Source: Nitrospira sp. UBA2082
Lineage (GTDB): Bacteria > Nitrospirota > Nitrospiria > Nitrospirales > Nitrospiraceae
Length of the DNA stretch: 27,436 bases
Assembly (NCBI GenBank): GCA_002331335.1
Contig: DCZO01000015.1
Span: 202,657-230,092, forward strand
Direction of reading: 5' to 3'
Part shown: positions 7,580-14,400 of the stretch, piece by piece
How the letters are laid out: the number at the start of each line of letters is the position of its first letter
Numbering within the stretch: the first letter of the stretch is position 1
Translations under genes and position numbers: made by a program
Notes under the pieces: generated by a model
Database searches by the model: none
Seen by the model: the letters and a program-made list of their open reading frames with translations, nothing else
Told to the model about the DNA's origin: nothing

Positions 7580-8311
7580 TCACGACCCCGGAGCTAAGAC
7601 CTCTTTGAACATGACCGCCAGGTCACAGAGTGCGCGGGCGCCGTCGCCGACATAGGCCGAGCCGTGCATCGTCGCCAACGTCTTCGGTTGCAACTCAGCC
7701 AGCCGCTTGAGCGTGGGATCTGTGAGTGTCGAGTAGGGCAGATAGTTGGCCAACGGCCCCTGTTGATACTCCACGAGCACCTGTCTGGAACGACCCACCA
7801 CGTCCGACAGCGTGGTGGCCTCCACGTCGCCGTTCTGATGAAAGAGGTCCGAGCATAAGAGCGTCCGTTGGGTTTCCTCGAACAACAGTCCCGCCTCCCA
7901 GCAATGCGGAACGTGGGGTGTGCTCAAGAACCGGAATCGATAGTTGCCGGTCTTCAACACTTGGCCATCCGTCATTCCCAGGGCCGGGCGCAGGGCCATA
8001 CAATCGTCCACACTCACCAACTTGCCGACCACACTGCACACCGCCGTCGATTGCGGCGCCAACTGCTGCCACTCGGGCAAACTGCCGCATTCATCCGACT
8101 CGAAGTGGCTGAAGCCGATCCATCTGACCGTCGCCGGATCCAACACCTTCGCCACGGCGTCCCGCACCTGCGCGAACATTGCCCGCGGGCCCGTATGGAA
8201 CAGCAGCGGCTCTTCGTCACGCACCAGGAATTGATTGAATTGCAGATCGAAATCCGGCATGTAGATCGAAATGCGGAACAGGTCGGGCGCAATCTCTGAG
8301 ACAGTGGGCAT
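7580..8311 (-). CDS. Stand-alone oxygen-binding di-iron (ODP) MBL-fold protein
   Basis: A 243-residue metallo-beta-lactamase-fold protein. The metal motif is HFESDECG (H69, E71, D73), the HxExD pattern of the flavodiiron/ODP group and not the HxHxDH of hydrolases. Further likely ligands are H133 or H136 in TPHVPHCWEAG, D155 in LLCSDLFH and H216 in TMHGSAY. In flavodiiron proteins this domain binds a non-haem di-iron site that reduces O2 or NO, and free-standing ODP proteins can act as oxygen sensors. No flavodoxin or rubredoxin domain follows. The start ATG (MPTVSEIAPDLF) has GGAGG six nt upstream. The frame is open further upstream to 8593 but that part is not family-like. A good -35 (TTGACA) lies in the divergent spacer. 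Whether it is an enzyme or a sensor cannot be told from sequence. Confidence 0.82.
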   Translation of the reverse strand: MPTVSEIAPDLFRISIYMPDFDLQFNQFLVRDEEPLLFHTGPRAMFAQVRDAVAKVLDPATVRWIGFSHFESDECGSLPEWQQLAPQSTAVCSVVGKLVSVDDCMALRPALGMTDGQVLKTGNYRFRFLSTPHVPHCWEAGLLFEETQRTLLCSDLFHQNGDVEATTLSDVVGRSRQVLVEYQQGPLANYLPYSTLTDPTLKRLAELQPKTLATMHGSAYVGDGARALCDLAVMFKEVLAPGS

Positions 8312-8343
8312 AGCAGCCTCCGTGGGAGAAGGAAGAAGGCCGC

Positions 8344-8373
8344 AGCCTACTGGGCGATGGAAAGATCTGTCAA
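8344..8373 (-). promoter_or_regulatory. Candidate promoter of the ODP gene
   Basis: Minus strand: a perfect TTGACA (8373-8368), an 18-nt spacer and TAGGCT (8349-8344). The -10 is weak (three of six). A transcript would start near 8337, leaving a leader of about 26 nt before the ATG at 8311. Confidence 0.4.
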
Positions 8374-8471
8374 CGCGGAGAAAAAGAAACAAGAAGAGCC
8401 GGGCGTTCTTGAGGAGGTGGCGTCCTTCACGATACATTGGCGTCGAAGTGACTGCAGACAGGAGGATGTCT

Positions 8472-8864
8472 ATGTTCGGACCCATCACCGTCCCCTTTGG
8501 AGCCAAGATGCTGTTCAACACCGTCACACTTAAGCCGGGCGTCACATTTGAGGATGTGGAGATGGCCGTTGGAGAGCTCTGTACCATGGTCAAGGGAACC
8601 TACGGAGGGGACAAAGGCGGCTTCATTGCCGGACAAGTGTTCAAGTTTTCCGGCTTCGTCTCGGATAAGGGCTCCCTCTCGGCATCCAAAACCGCCGACG
8701 ACCATTATGTGATTGTCACCTATTGGCGCTCGTTCGGAGAACATGAACGCTCCCATGCGGACGAAGTCTTCAATAAGAAGTTCGCCGCGCTGGCCGCCAT
8801 GTGCTCCGAAACCAAAGAGCTGGGGTACGACATGCTGTGGCAGGGAGCGGCGGGAGGCCACTAA
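8472..8864 (+). CDS. Small conserved-type protein, possible dimeric alpha-beta barrel
   Basis: A 130-residue cytoplasmic-looking protein of unknown function. The start is the second ATG (MFGPITVPFGAK): AGGAGG (8460-8465) lies six nt upstream, whereas the in-frame ATG at 8466 touches that ribosome-binding site and is unlikely to be used. The pattern of strands and helices (MLFNTVTLKPGVTFEDVEMA, then DHYVIVTYWRSFGEHERSHA) recalls ferredoxin-like dimeric alpha-beta barrel proteins such as antibiotic biosynthesis monooxygenase-like folds, including the Trp-Arg and His positions in the last helix. This is a structural guess only. It is divergent from the ODP gene across a 160-nt spacer and upstream of a lipoprotein gene that has its own promoter-like site. 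Confidence 0.72.
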   Translation: MFGPITVPFGAKMLFNTVTLKPGVTFEDVEMAVGELCTMVKGTYGGDKGGFIAGQVFKFSGFVSDKGSLSASKTADDHYVIVTYWRSFGEHERSHADEVFNKKFAALAAMCSETKELGYDMLWQGAAGGH

Positions 8865-8891
8865 CCGACTGCAGCCTGTCCCTTATTCTTG

Positions 8892-8921
8892 TTCAGGTGT
8901 GCTACACCCCCGCTATATAAT
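8892..8921 (+). promoter_or_regulatory. Promoter with perfect TATAAT before the 401-residue lipoprotein gene
   Basis: TATAAT at 8916-8921 is a perfect -10; TTCAGG at 8892-8897 is a weak -35 at an 18-nt spacing. Predicted transcription start near 8928, about 20 nt before the ATG at 8947, just including the GGTGA at 8934-8938. Confidence 0.5.
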
Positions 8922-8946
8922 GGCGTGCGCTTCGGTGAATACTTCC

Positions 8947-10152
8947 ATGACGACGACTCTCCGCTTCACATCGGTTGCACGGCTCACCTTGGCCGGGGCG
9001 TTGTGTAGCCTGACGCTGTCCGGCTGTCTGTCGCCAATCACGCTGACTCGCGCCGTGACGGCCTATGATGAGGCGGTGACGGATGCCGTGTCCAAGCAAC
9101 TACTCATCAACATTGCCCGCGCCCATCGGCATCAACCCATCCACTTCACCGGCGTCTCGAATATCGCTGCGACGTTTGATTTCCGCGCGAATGCCGGAGC
9201 GACCCCGGCGCTGACGGGCGAGGCCAGCAAGGCGCTCCTGCCGGTCTTCGGCGGCAGCGTCGCGGAGAATCCCACGATCAGCATCGTGCCCATCGAAGGG
9301 GAAGAGTTCACGAAGCGGCTGCTGACTCCCTTTCAGGAAACCAAGTTCACGCTTCTGCTCCGGCAGCGGTTCGATATCGACCTATTGCTCCGATTGATGG
9401 CGCAGGAACTGCGGATCAAGCAGGACGGCCGGGAGGTCTCCTATCGCAATACGCCGGCTGATAAGCCAGGCTATGAAATGTTCCGCCGCGTGGTGACGCA
9501 TCTCTCGGCCATTCAGGACCAGAACCAACTCTACGCCGAGCCGCTCGTCTCCCAGCGCACCTGGACGATCCCCGCCAACTCGGTCACCGCCGAAGGCTTC
9601 CAGTCGCTGCAAAAGGAATATCTTGTCGCCTACAACCAGAAGGACAACACCTACACACTCCAGAAGCAGGTGACCGGACGCATTCTGATCACCAACTATG
9701 ACCCCAACACCCTCTCACCGGATGAACGGGCACAGTTGATCAACATGAGGGAGGACAGCCACTCGAACGATGTGTCCTTCGACATTCGTCCCGGCCATCT
9801 CGGCGGAGAGTACCCGCTCAAGGGCGATTTCCGGCTGCGGAGCTTCAACACGATTCTCAACTTTCTCGGACGCGGGCTGGAAGAAGACCCCGAATATCAT
9901 GTGGAAAAGGATCCACGGACACCGCCCGTGCATGAGAATCCCGTCCACACGATGGAACTTGTGCTGTCGGACAGTTCCCCGTCTGACGCCGACCTGTCGA
10001 TCAAGTTCCACGGAAAACATTACGCGGTGAAGACCACAGGACCGCTGGCCCGTTGGAACCGCGAGGGGTTCCAGTTGCTGTACCTCTTATTCCAGATGAC
10101 GGTGAGCGAAGTCCCGCGCGTGGGTGTCCCCAGCATCACGATCGCGAAGTAA
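8947..10152 (+). CDS. Predicted outer-envelope lipoprotein of unknown function
   Basis: A 401-residue protein with a lipoprotein signal: two N-terminal arginines, a hydrophobic core and lipobox LSGC with the acylated cysteine at residue 27. I start at ATG 8947 (MTTTLRFTSVARL). The in-frame ATG at 8920 overlaps the -10 box, so it is unlikely to be in the transcript. The mature part has no membrane segment. It begins SPITLTRAVTAYDEAVTDAV and contains a conserved-looking LLINIARAHRHQPIHFTG stretch, which I associate with a widespread uncharacterised lipoprotein family of Proteobacteria and Nitrospirota. The C-terminus (EGFQLLYLLFQMTVSEVPR) is amphipathic. No enzyme motif was seen. It is followed by a 225-nt spacer holding a long inverted repeat. 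Likely periplasmic or outer-membrane attached. Confidence 0.82.
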   Translation: MTTTLRFTSVARLTLAGALCSLTLSGCLSPITLTRAVTAYDEAVTDAVSKQLLINIARAHRHQPIHFTGVSNIAATFDFRANAGATPALTGEASKALLPVFGGSVAENPTISIVPIEGEEFTKRLLTPFQETKFTLLLRQRFDIDLLLRLMAQELRIKQDGREVSYRNTPADKPGYEMFRRVVTHLSAIQDQNQLYAEPLVSQRTWTIPANSVTAEGFQSLQKEYLVAYNQKDNTYTLQKQVTGRILITNYDPNTLSPDERAQLINMREDSHSNDVSFDIRPGHLGGEYPLKGDFRLRSFNTILNFLGRGLEEDPEYHVEKDPRTPPVHENPVHTMELVLSDSSPSDADLSIKFHGKHYAVKTTGPLARWNREGFQLLYLLFQMTVSEVPRVGVPSITIAK

Positions 10153-10183
10153 CGTGATCGAGAAGACAACGGTGAGAAGACAC

Positions 10184-10251
10184 GGTGTCGGGAACCATTT
10201 TCTGTACGGATCGGGAGCGTGGAAGGGACACCTGTGGCCGGGAATGGTTCC
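10184..10251. repeat. Nested inverted repeat downstream of the lipoprotein gene
   Basis: GGAACCATT at 10191-10199 is matched by its exact complement AATGGTTCC at 10243-10251. A second overlapping pair is GGTGTC (10184-10189) with GACACC (10227-10232). The two pairings are mutually exclusive in part. A short T-rich run (CTTTT) follows at about 10257-10261. This could be a transcription terminator, an alternative-fold RNA element or a protein-binding site. Confidence 0.4.
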
Positions 10252-10377
10252 TTACGTCTTTTCCCACGCCCAGATGAAATGTCCTCGTCGGATGCGATGA
10301 AGGTGAATACAAGACCAGGCCAACCCCACAGCCTCTCAACCAGCAGTATACATTCCCGTTAGAAAGGGAGAGCAAGA

Positions 10378-11004
10378 ATGCGAAAACCATCAATCCGTTC
10401 TTCCTTCAAAATCCCTCGGAATATTCTGGCAGCGATGGCCATTCTCATTATTGGTGTCCAGCTCTCCGCTTGCTATAAAGTTCACAACAGCGAACATCTA
10501 AATTACGCGGCCAAGGCGGGGCTAACCCCAATCACAACTCTCTCACCTGAGTCCGCGTATGTTGTCTTCCTGCGACCCGTGCTCCCGTTTTATACGGCAA
10601 CGGTTCTCGACGGGGACAAGTTCTTGACGATGCTAACCAATAATACACATTTCGTATACAAGACAACTCCCGGGACGCATCACTTTATGGGATACGTGAC
10701 TAGGTTTGGCCCCTCATTTATCGATGCCGAACTTGAGGGTGGGAAAATCTATTTTGCGGCAGTCCTGATACAGGAGGGCACATTTAAATCATGGCTTCAA
10801 CTTCTGCCCGTTGTGCCTGGTGACGAATATTGGCCTCTACTTTCTGAGTGGCTTCCCACATCTAAATCGGTACAGCCCAACTCGTCCGGGATTAACTGGT
10901 TTGGGTCAAACAAATCTGAATTACTCCAAGCTAGCTCATCAAGGAACCAGGATTCACGGATCCGTGTAATAAGGAAGAGTGACGGTGTGGATCGCATTCC
11001 ATAA
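10378..11004 (+). CDS. DUF2846-like lipoprotein in A+T-richer DNA
   Basis: A 208-residue protein with a basic N-terminus, a hydrophobic segment (about 17-29) and lipobox LSAC with cysteine 32, so probably a lipoprotein. The pattern that follows, AYVVFLRPVLPFYTATVLDG with a PGTHHFMGY strand and a GGKIYFAAVLIQEG strand, resembles DUF2846-type beta-sandwich domains, whose role is unknown. After residue 150 the sequence turns Ser/Asn-rich and looks disordered. A good ribosome-binding site, AAAGGGAGAG, precedes the ATG. Base composition and codon choice differ from the neighbours: many A/T-ending codons such as AAT, ATA and TTA. This suggests horizontal acquisition or weak selection. The gene stands alone, followed by 346 nt without a gene and then a convergent gene. 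Confidence 0.75.
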   Translation: MRKPSIRSSFKIPRNILAAMAILIIGVQLSACYKVHNSEHLNYAAKAGLTPITTLSPESAYVVFLRPVLPFYTATVLDGDKFLTMLTNNTHFVYKTTPGTHHFMGYVTRFGPSFIDAELEGGKIYFAAVLIQEGTFKSWLQLLPVVPGDEYWPLLSEWLPTSKSVQPNSSGINWFGSNKSELLQASSSRNQDSRIRVIRKSDGVDRIP

Positions 11005-11350
11005 CTCAAAGTCAAAACTCATCTAACCTTCAACCCGCCGCTTACTCCTCCATAGGTGGTTGATATAGATTCACGGCCAGTTCTCAAACGGATACTGACA
11101 TTCTGAGCTCGTCGTTCTTGTCTAGTGCACCTTATCCCCCAGGAGGAAGCTATCGGTCACGCTACATACGCTTCATTTGCAGTACATGGAGAGTAGAAAC
11201 CCATAAAGCCTGGACCCTGAACCGCGGAATGGGGAGGAATTGAAAGAAAACTTGGACCACCGAATTTGAGGGGCGGGTCTTGCAATCAAGCAGCCTGCTG
11301 ATCGCACACGCGCCGAGCAGTCGCGCCTTGACGTTCAACGGCTGCCGGAC
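11005..11350. other. Gene-free spacer between convergent genes
   Basis: No convincing reading frame, RNA gene or mobile-element end is visible here. AGGAGG at 11141-11146 and GGGAGG near 11232 look like ribosome-binding sites but neither is followed by an ATG-started frame of useful length. The composition is A+T-richer up to about 11275, like the preceding lipoprotein gene, then returns to the local norm. It may be degraded or acquired sequence. Confidence 0.5.
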
Positions 11351-11650
11351 TCAGCGGCGGTTCTGTTCCCACGCTCGAAATGCGGCCAGATCCTGCGCCA
11401 GACCCTGAAGCAGCAGCGCCAGGACGACCACATCGTCGATCAACCCGATGCCGGGAATGAAGTCCGGCACCAGATCTACGGGACTCAGCAGATAGAGCAG
11501 CGCCGCGGCCAGTGACGCGAGGGTGCGCACGGAGAGGCCTGGGTAGCTGCCCTTCTTCCACGCTCTGAGTAGGCGGACCAGCAGGGGAAGGTCGTGCCAC
11601 AAGCGGCCGATCATGCGAAGCATCTCGAAGAACCTCGTGGATATCGTCAT
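11351..11650 (-). CDS. YkvA-like DUF1232 membrane protein
   Basis: A 99-residue protein of the DUF1232/YkvA family. The diagnostic motif is LLSPVDLVPDFIPGIGLIDD, a hydrophobic hairpin containing the conserved SP-D-x-x-PD-x-x-P-x-x-G-x-x-DD pattern, followed by a Leu/Val-rich helix. The N-terminal half is basic and amphipathic (LPLLVRLLRAWKKG). The family is associated with membranes; its function is not established. Start at ATG 11650 (MTISTRFFEML), with GGAGG five nt upstream; a GTG two codons earlier overlaps that ribosome-binding site. It is transcribed away from the zinc-ribbon regulator gene across a 118-nt spacer. Confidence 0.87.
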   Translation of the reverse strand: MTISTRFFEMLRMIGRLWHDLPLLVRLLRAWKKGSYPGLSVRTLASLAAALLYLLSPVDLVPDFIPGIGLIDDVVVLALLLQGLAQDLAAFRAWEQNRR

Positions 11651-11754
11651 CTTCACCTCCGGGGTGGCGGGTTCGCTTGGCCCTTCTTAAGACAACTCGT
11701 CACACGTGATGGCGCTCAGCCTACCAAAGACGGAGACGTTTTAGAAGCGCCTGC

Positions 11755-11767
11755 GGGGAGCTGCCCC
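11755..11767 (+). promoter_or_regulatory. Hairpin covering the ribosome-binding site of the HTH/zinc-ribbon gene
   Basis: GGGG (11755-11758), loop AGCTG and CCCC (11764-11767) form a four-pair hairpin that would bury the GGGGAG ribosome-binding site of the GTG start at 11769. A T5 run follows at about 11775-11779, so an intrinsic-terminator-like reading is also possible. Confidence 0.3.
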
Positions 11768-11768
11768 C

Positions 11769-12149
11769 GTGACATTTTTGTCCGTGCTCCCGTACCATGC
11801 CCCCATGTTGCCGCCGGAGCGCACGGTACGCCAGCGCATCATCGAGTTGCTGACCGAGACCCGCCTCTCGTCCCACCAGTTGGCGCAGCTGCTCGGCATC
11901 CCGGAGCGCCAAGTTGAAGAGCATCTGCCCCATATCGTGAAAACCATGGCGCGGGACCGGTCGCGTCGATTCGTGCTGGACCCCTCCGCCTGTTCCGACT
12001 GTGGGTTCGTGTTTCGCGACCGGACAAAACTGACGAGGCCCAGCCGCTGTCCGACATGCCGCAGTGAAGCCGTCACGCCTCCCCGCTACGGTATCGACTC
12101 AAGAAAGGGAGGATCGGAACGACTAGACAGCGGTCCTTCGAGCGGGTAG
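11769..12149 (+). CDS. HTH plus zinc-ribbon transcriptional regulator (COG3357-like)
   Basis: A 126-residue protein. Residues 19-60 form a winged-helix HTH (RQRIIELLTETRLSSHQLAQ then GIPERQVEEHLPHI), and residues 72-105 a zinc ribbon with two CxxC knuckles, CSDC (75-78) and CPTC (94-97). This pairing matches predicted regulators grouped as COG3357. The tail after residue 108 is polar and probably disordered. The start is uncertain. GTG 11769 has a GGGGAG eight nt upstream and is used here. ATG 11805 (MLPPERTVRQRI) would give the more usual family length but has no purine-rich site before it. It faces away from the DUF1232 gene and precedes a small lipoprotein gene by 24 nt. Ligand and targets are unknown. 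Confidence 0.78.
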   Translation: MTFLSVLPYHAPMLPPERTVRQRIIELLTETRLSSHQLAQLLGIPERQVEEHLPHIVKTMARDRSRRFVLDPSACSDCGFVFRDRTKLTRPSRCPTCRSEAVTPPRYGIDSRKGGSERLDSGPSSG

Positions 12150-12173
12150 GATATCGCCCGAAAGGAGCGGTAT

Positions 12174-12392
12174 ATGGTCATGATATCCGTGCGATCAATG
12201 GTGTGCGTGCTTGGATTCCTCCTGCTGCTGGGCTGTTCCGACAAGGCCAAGGAGCTGTTCGAGACCGCTGCGTTCGAGGAAAACCAAGGGAATATTCCCC
12301 ACGCCAAAGAGCTGTACGAAGAACTTGTACGTTCCCATCCGTCCAGCAAAGAAGCAGAACTCGCGCGAGCTCACTTGGCAGACTTGAAGTAG
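12174..12392 (+). CDS. Small TPR lipoprotein
   Basis: A 72-residue protein with lipobox LLGC (cysteine 21) behind a short hydrophobic signal, followed by essentially one tetratricopeptide helix pair: KELFETAAFEENQGNIPHAK and ELYEELVRSHPSSKEAELAR. The Asn-Gln-Gly-Asn turn and the AKELYEELV second helix are typical of TPRs. The ribosome-binding site AAAGGAG (12161-12167) is well placed for ATG 12174. It ends five nt before the end of the convergent DUF1295 gene. A single repeat can hardly form a platform alone, so it may oligomerise or act as a small envelope adaptor. It could be co-transcribed with the HTH/zinc-ribbon gene. Confidence 0.8.
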   Translation: MVMISVRSMVCVLGFLLLLGCSDKAKELFETAAFEENQGNIPHAKELYEELVRSHPSSKEAELARAHLADLK

Positions 12393-12397
12393 CCGAC

Positions 12398-13213
12398 CTA
12401 CGCCTTTTGGGGAAACCAGGGAAAGAACGCCTTGGTCGTCCGCTGATACTCTCGATAGTCGTCTCCCCGCGACCGCACGGCTTGCGCTTCCGTCCGGGGA
12501 ATCCCCGTCACTTTGAGCAGCGCCCATCCCATGCCGATCGGCCCGATCCAGGTGAACGGCCAGTCGGGCGCTCCCATTGTCATCACAACATACGAACACC
12601 AGTGCAGCCATTCGAAGAAGTAATTTGGGTGCCGTGAATAGCGCCACAACCCTTCCCGGCACACCCGGCCTTGATTCCGAGGATCGGCGCGGAAGTGGGC
12701 CAATTGCCGATCAGCCTTGGCTTCGCCGGATATTGCCACGCTCCAGATCAGCAACCCGATGAGCTCGACCAGCGCGGACGGAGGCCGTGGATTCCAGAGC
12801 ACCGCCAGAAAGGGAAGGGAGAAGACCGCAACGGCCACAGCTTGCAGTTGAAAGTAGACGAACATTTTGACCGGCTCGGACTCGCCCCATTCTTCCCGCA
12901 GATGGCGATAGCGGGCGTCTTCCTGCTTGCCCACGACACGTTCGAACAGGATGTAGAGCCCCAGCCGCCCCGCATAGAGCACCACCAACATCGCCGTGAG
13001 CAGCACTCGCTCGATTCCAACGTCCGCTTCGGTGGTGTACCACAGCACGGAGCCCATGAGTCCCATGCACCAGCCGACGTCTCCGATCGCCGCGTTCCTG
13101 GTTCTCCGCTGCACCACCCATAGGAGCCCCATTACGACCGCCATGACCAGATACGCGGTCAGGACGAGGGGCAGCGGATCGGATGCCATCATCCCACTTT
13201 GTGGATCCATCAT
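12398..13213 (-). CDS. DUF1295 integral membrane protein (steroid 5-alpha-reductase-like fold)
   Basis: A 271-residue polytopic membrane protein with about seven hydrophobic segments (roughly 13-34, 45-60, 68-90, 119-140, 147-162, 203-214, 218-235). The motif GLWRYSRHPNYFFEW (188-202) is characteristic of DUF1295 and of the related isoprenylcysteine methyltransferase and sterol-reductase superfamily, where the Arg-His-Pro-x-Tyr element binds cofactor. The C-terminal DDYREYQRTTKAFFPWFP is also typical. The enzymatic reaction is unknown; a reductase or methyltransferase on a lipid-like substrate is a family-level inference. GGAGG lies just before two adjacent ATGs (13213 and 13210), so the exact start may be the second. 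It follows the RmlD-like gene by 16 nt, suggesting an operon. Confidence 0.87.
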   Translation of the reverse strand: MMDPQSGMMASDPLPLVLTAYLVMAVVMGLLWVVQRRTRNAAIGDVGWCMGLMGSVLWYTTEADVGIERVLLTAMLVVLYAGRLGLYILFERVVGKQEDARYRHLREEWGESEPVKMFVYFQLQAVAVAVFSLPFLAVLWNPRPPSALVELIGLLIWSVAISGEAKADRQLAHFRADPRNQGRVCREGLWRYSRHPNYFFEWLHWCSYVVMTMGAPDWPFTWIGPIGMGWALLKVTGIPRTEAQAVRSRGDDYREYQRTTKAFFPWFPQKA

Positions 13214-13229
13214 TCCTCCGACTTACACA

Positions 13230-14117
13230 TCAGGCTTCACGAAATTCGGATTCATAGTCCCAGAGATCGGCGCCTCGGCGCATCCGACCGGCCAGCCATC
13301 CACGGAAGCCCGGAATGGGAAACGACAAGAGGCGCTGAATCCTTTCACAGTTCAGCGACAGATCCGCGGGACGCGGGGCGCCTCGATGGTCCCGTGAAGA
13401 CCCTTTGACCAGCCGCCCGTTCAGTTCGGGATACCAGGGCAGCACCGCTTCTCCAATCTCCCAGCGCGTGAGCCGTTCGCTCCCGCCCAAATGGTAGAGC
13501 CCCTGACAATCGCGTTGGATAAGTTCCCACACGGCCCGAGCAATCACCCCTGCCGGAAGCGGACAGCGGAATTCGTCCGCATACAGCGTCACATTCTTCC
13601 CCGCCTGTGCTGTCCGGCACATGTCCTCCACAAAGCTTCGATCGCCGTGCTGAGATGTCCCAGCGGTCAGGACGATCCGCACCACGGTGTGACGCGGATT
13701 CTGCAACACGTACTGTTCGGCTTCAACCTTGGTCTTGCCGTAGACGTTCATCGGTGTTGGGCGATCGTCCTCCTGATACCACCCTCGCCGGCCGTCGAAG
13801 ACTTCACCGCTCGACAGGAACACAAAAGGGATCTCGTGGCACAACCGGGCCAGATGCGCCGTCGCCTCCACATTGACTCGGCGGGCCAGGTGAGGGTCCT
13901 GCTCACAGTCTTTCGTGCGGCTCAAGGCCGCGCAGTGGACGACGGCACTGGGTTGAAGGAATGACCAGGCTCTTTCGACAGCCGCGAGATCCGTGAGATC
14001 GAGCGCCGCGCGGGTGAGTCCCCGCACATCCCAACCGGGTGCCCATCGAAGGGCGGACCTCATGACATACTGCCCGATCAATCCCGCTGCTCCGGTCACC
14101 AACACACGCGGTTTCAT
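13230..14117 (-). CDS. RmlD-like SDR reductase (NAD(P)-dependent, sugar-nucleotide type)
   Basis: A 295-residue extended short-chain dehydrogenase/reductase. The nucleotide-binding motif TGAAGLIGQYV (Gly 9, 12, 15) sits directly at the N-terminus, which fixes the start at ATG 14117 (MKPRVLVTGA). The catalytic Tyr-x3-Lys is YGKTK (Y126, K130) and the LSSGEVFDG strand (101-109) corresponds to the STDYVFDG element of dTDP-4-dehydrorhamnose reductases. The C-terminal half has the expected substrate-domain strand GLYHLGGSERLTRWEIG. True RmlD activity is doubtful, because no other rml genes are near; SDRs of this type also act on other sugar nucleotides or serve as MAT2B-like subunits. The ribosome-binding site is weak. 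The DUF1295 gene follows at 16 nt. Confidence 0.82.
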   Translation of the reverse strand: MKPRVLVTGAAGLIGQYVMRSALRWAPGWDVRGLTRAALDLTDLAAVERAWSFLQPSAVVHCAALSRTKDCEQDPHLARRVNVEATAHLARLCHEIPFVFLSSGEVFDGRRGWYQEDDRPTPMNVYGKTKVEAEQYVLQNPRHTVVRIVLTAGTSQHGDRSFVEDMCRTAQAGKNVTLYADEFRCPLPAGVIARAVWELIQRDCQGLYHLGGSERLTRWEIGEAVLPWYPELNGRLVKGSSRDHRGAPRPADLSLNCERIQRLLSFPIPGFRGWLAGRMRRGADLWDYESEFREA

Positions 14118-14339
14118 AGTGCATCGGCGTGGCGATGGAGGCGCGGCATAGCCCAAGGACTCCTTCCGGCGAACACACCTTCCCCTCAATCAGCTGCTGG
14201 CAGCCTACCGACACAAATACTGCGCCATTGAAGCGCATCCGGGAGAATGGAAGGGGATTGTACGATGTCAGACGGTCAGTTGGAAGATCCTTTAGGCGGA
14301 GGACCGATTCCGGCGGGTTCTAAGGTCTGGCGTCGTGAC

Positions 14340-14380
14340 GGGCGTGGTCATCCGGATGGCCAAGAGGGTTCTGCACGCCC
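14340..14380. repeat. Inverted repeat with inner palindrome 3' of the histidine kinase gene
   Basis: GGGCGTG (14340-14346) and CACGCCC (14374-14380) are exact complements, and the loop contains the perfect palindrome CATCCGGATG with near-complementary flanks. It begins about 20 nt after the kinase stop codon on the minus strand. No U tract follows, so it may be a factor-dependent terminator, an RNA-stabilising structure or a binding site. Confidence 0.35.
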
Positions 14381-14400
14381 CTTCATGACCGCAGTATCTG

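Noticed and set aside
5974..7608. A 544-codon plus-strand open frame opposite the hpnR-like gene
   Set aside because: It is the complement of a protein with clear B12 and radical SAM motifs; its translation shows no domain and its length reflects the codon bias of the real gene.
11230..11280. Possible insertion-sequence end in the A+T-rich spacer
   Set aside because: No matching inverted partner, target duplication or transposase fragment could be found on either side.
11286..11600. Minus-strand frame of 104 codons overlapping the DUF1232 gene
   Set aside because: Overlaps almost entirely with the DUF1232 gene, whose SPVDLVPDFIP motif is decisive; the alternative is Arg/Ser/Gly-rich and featureless.
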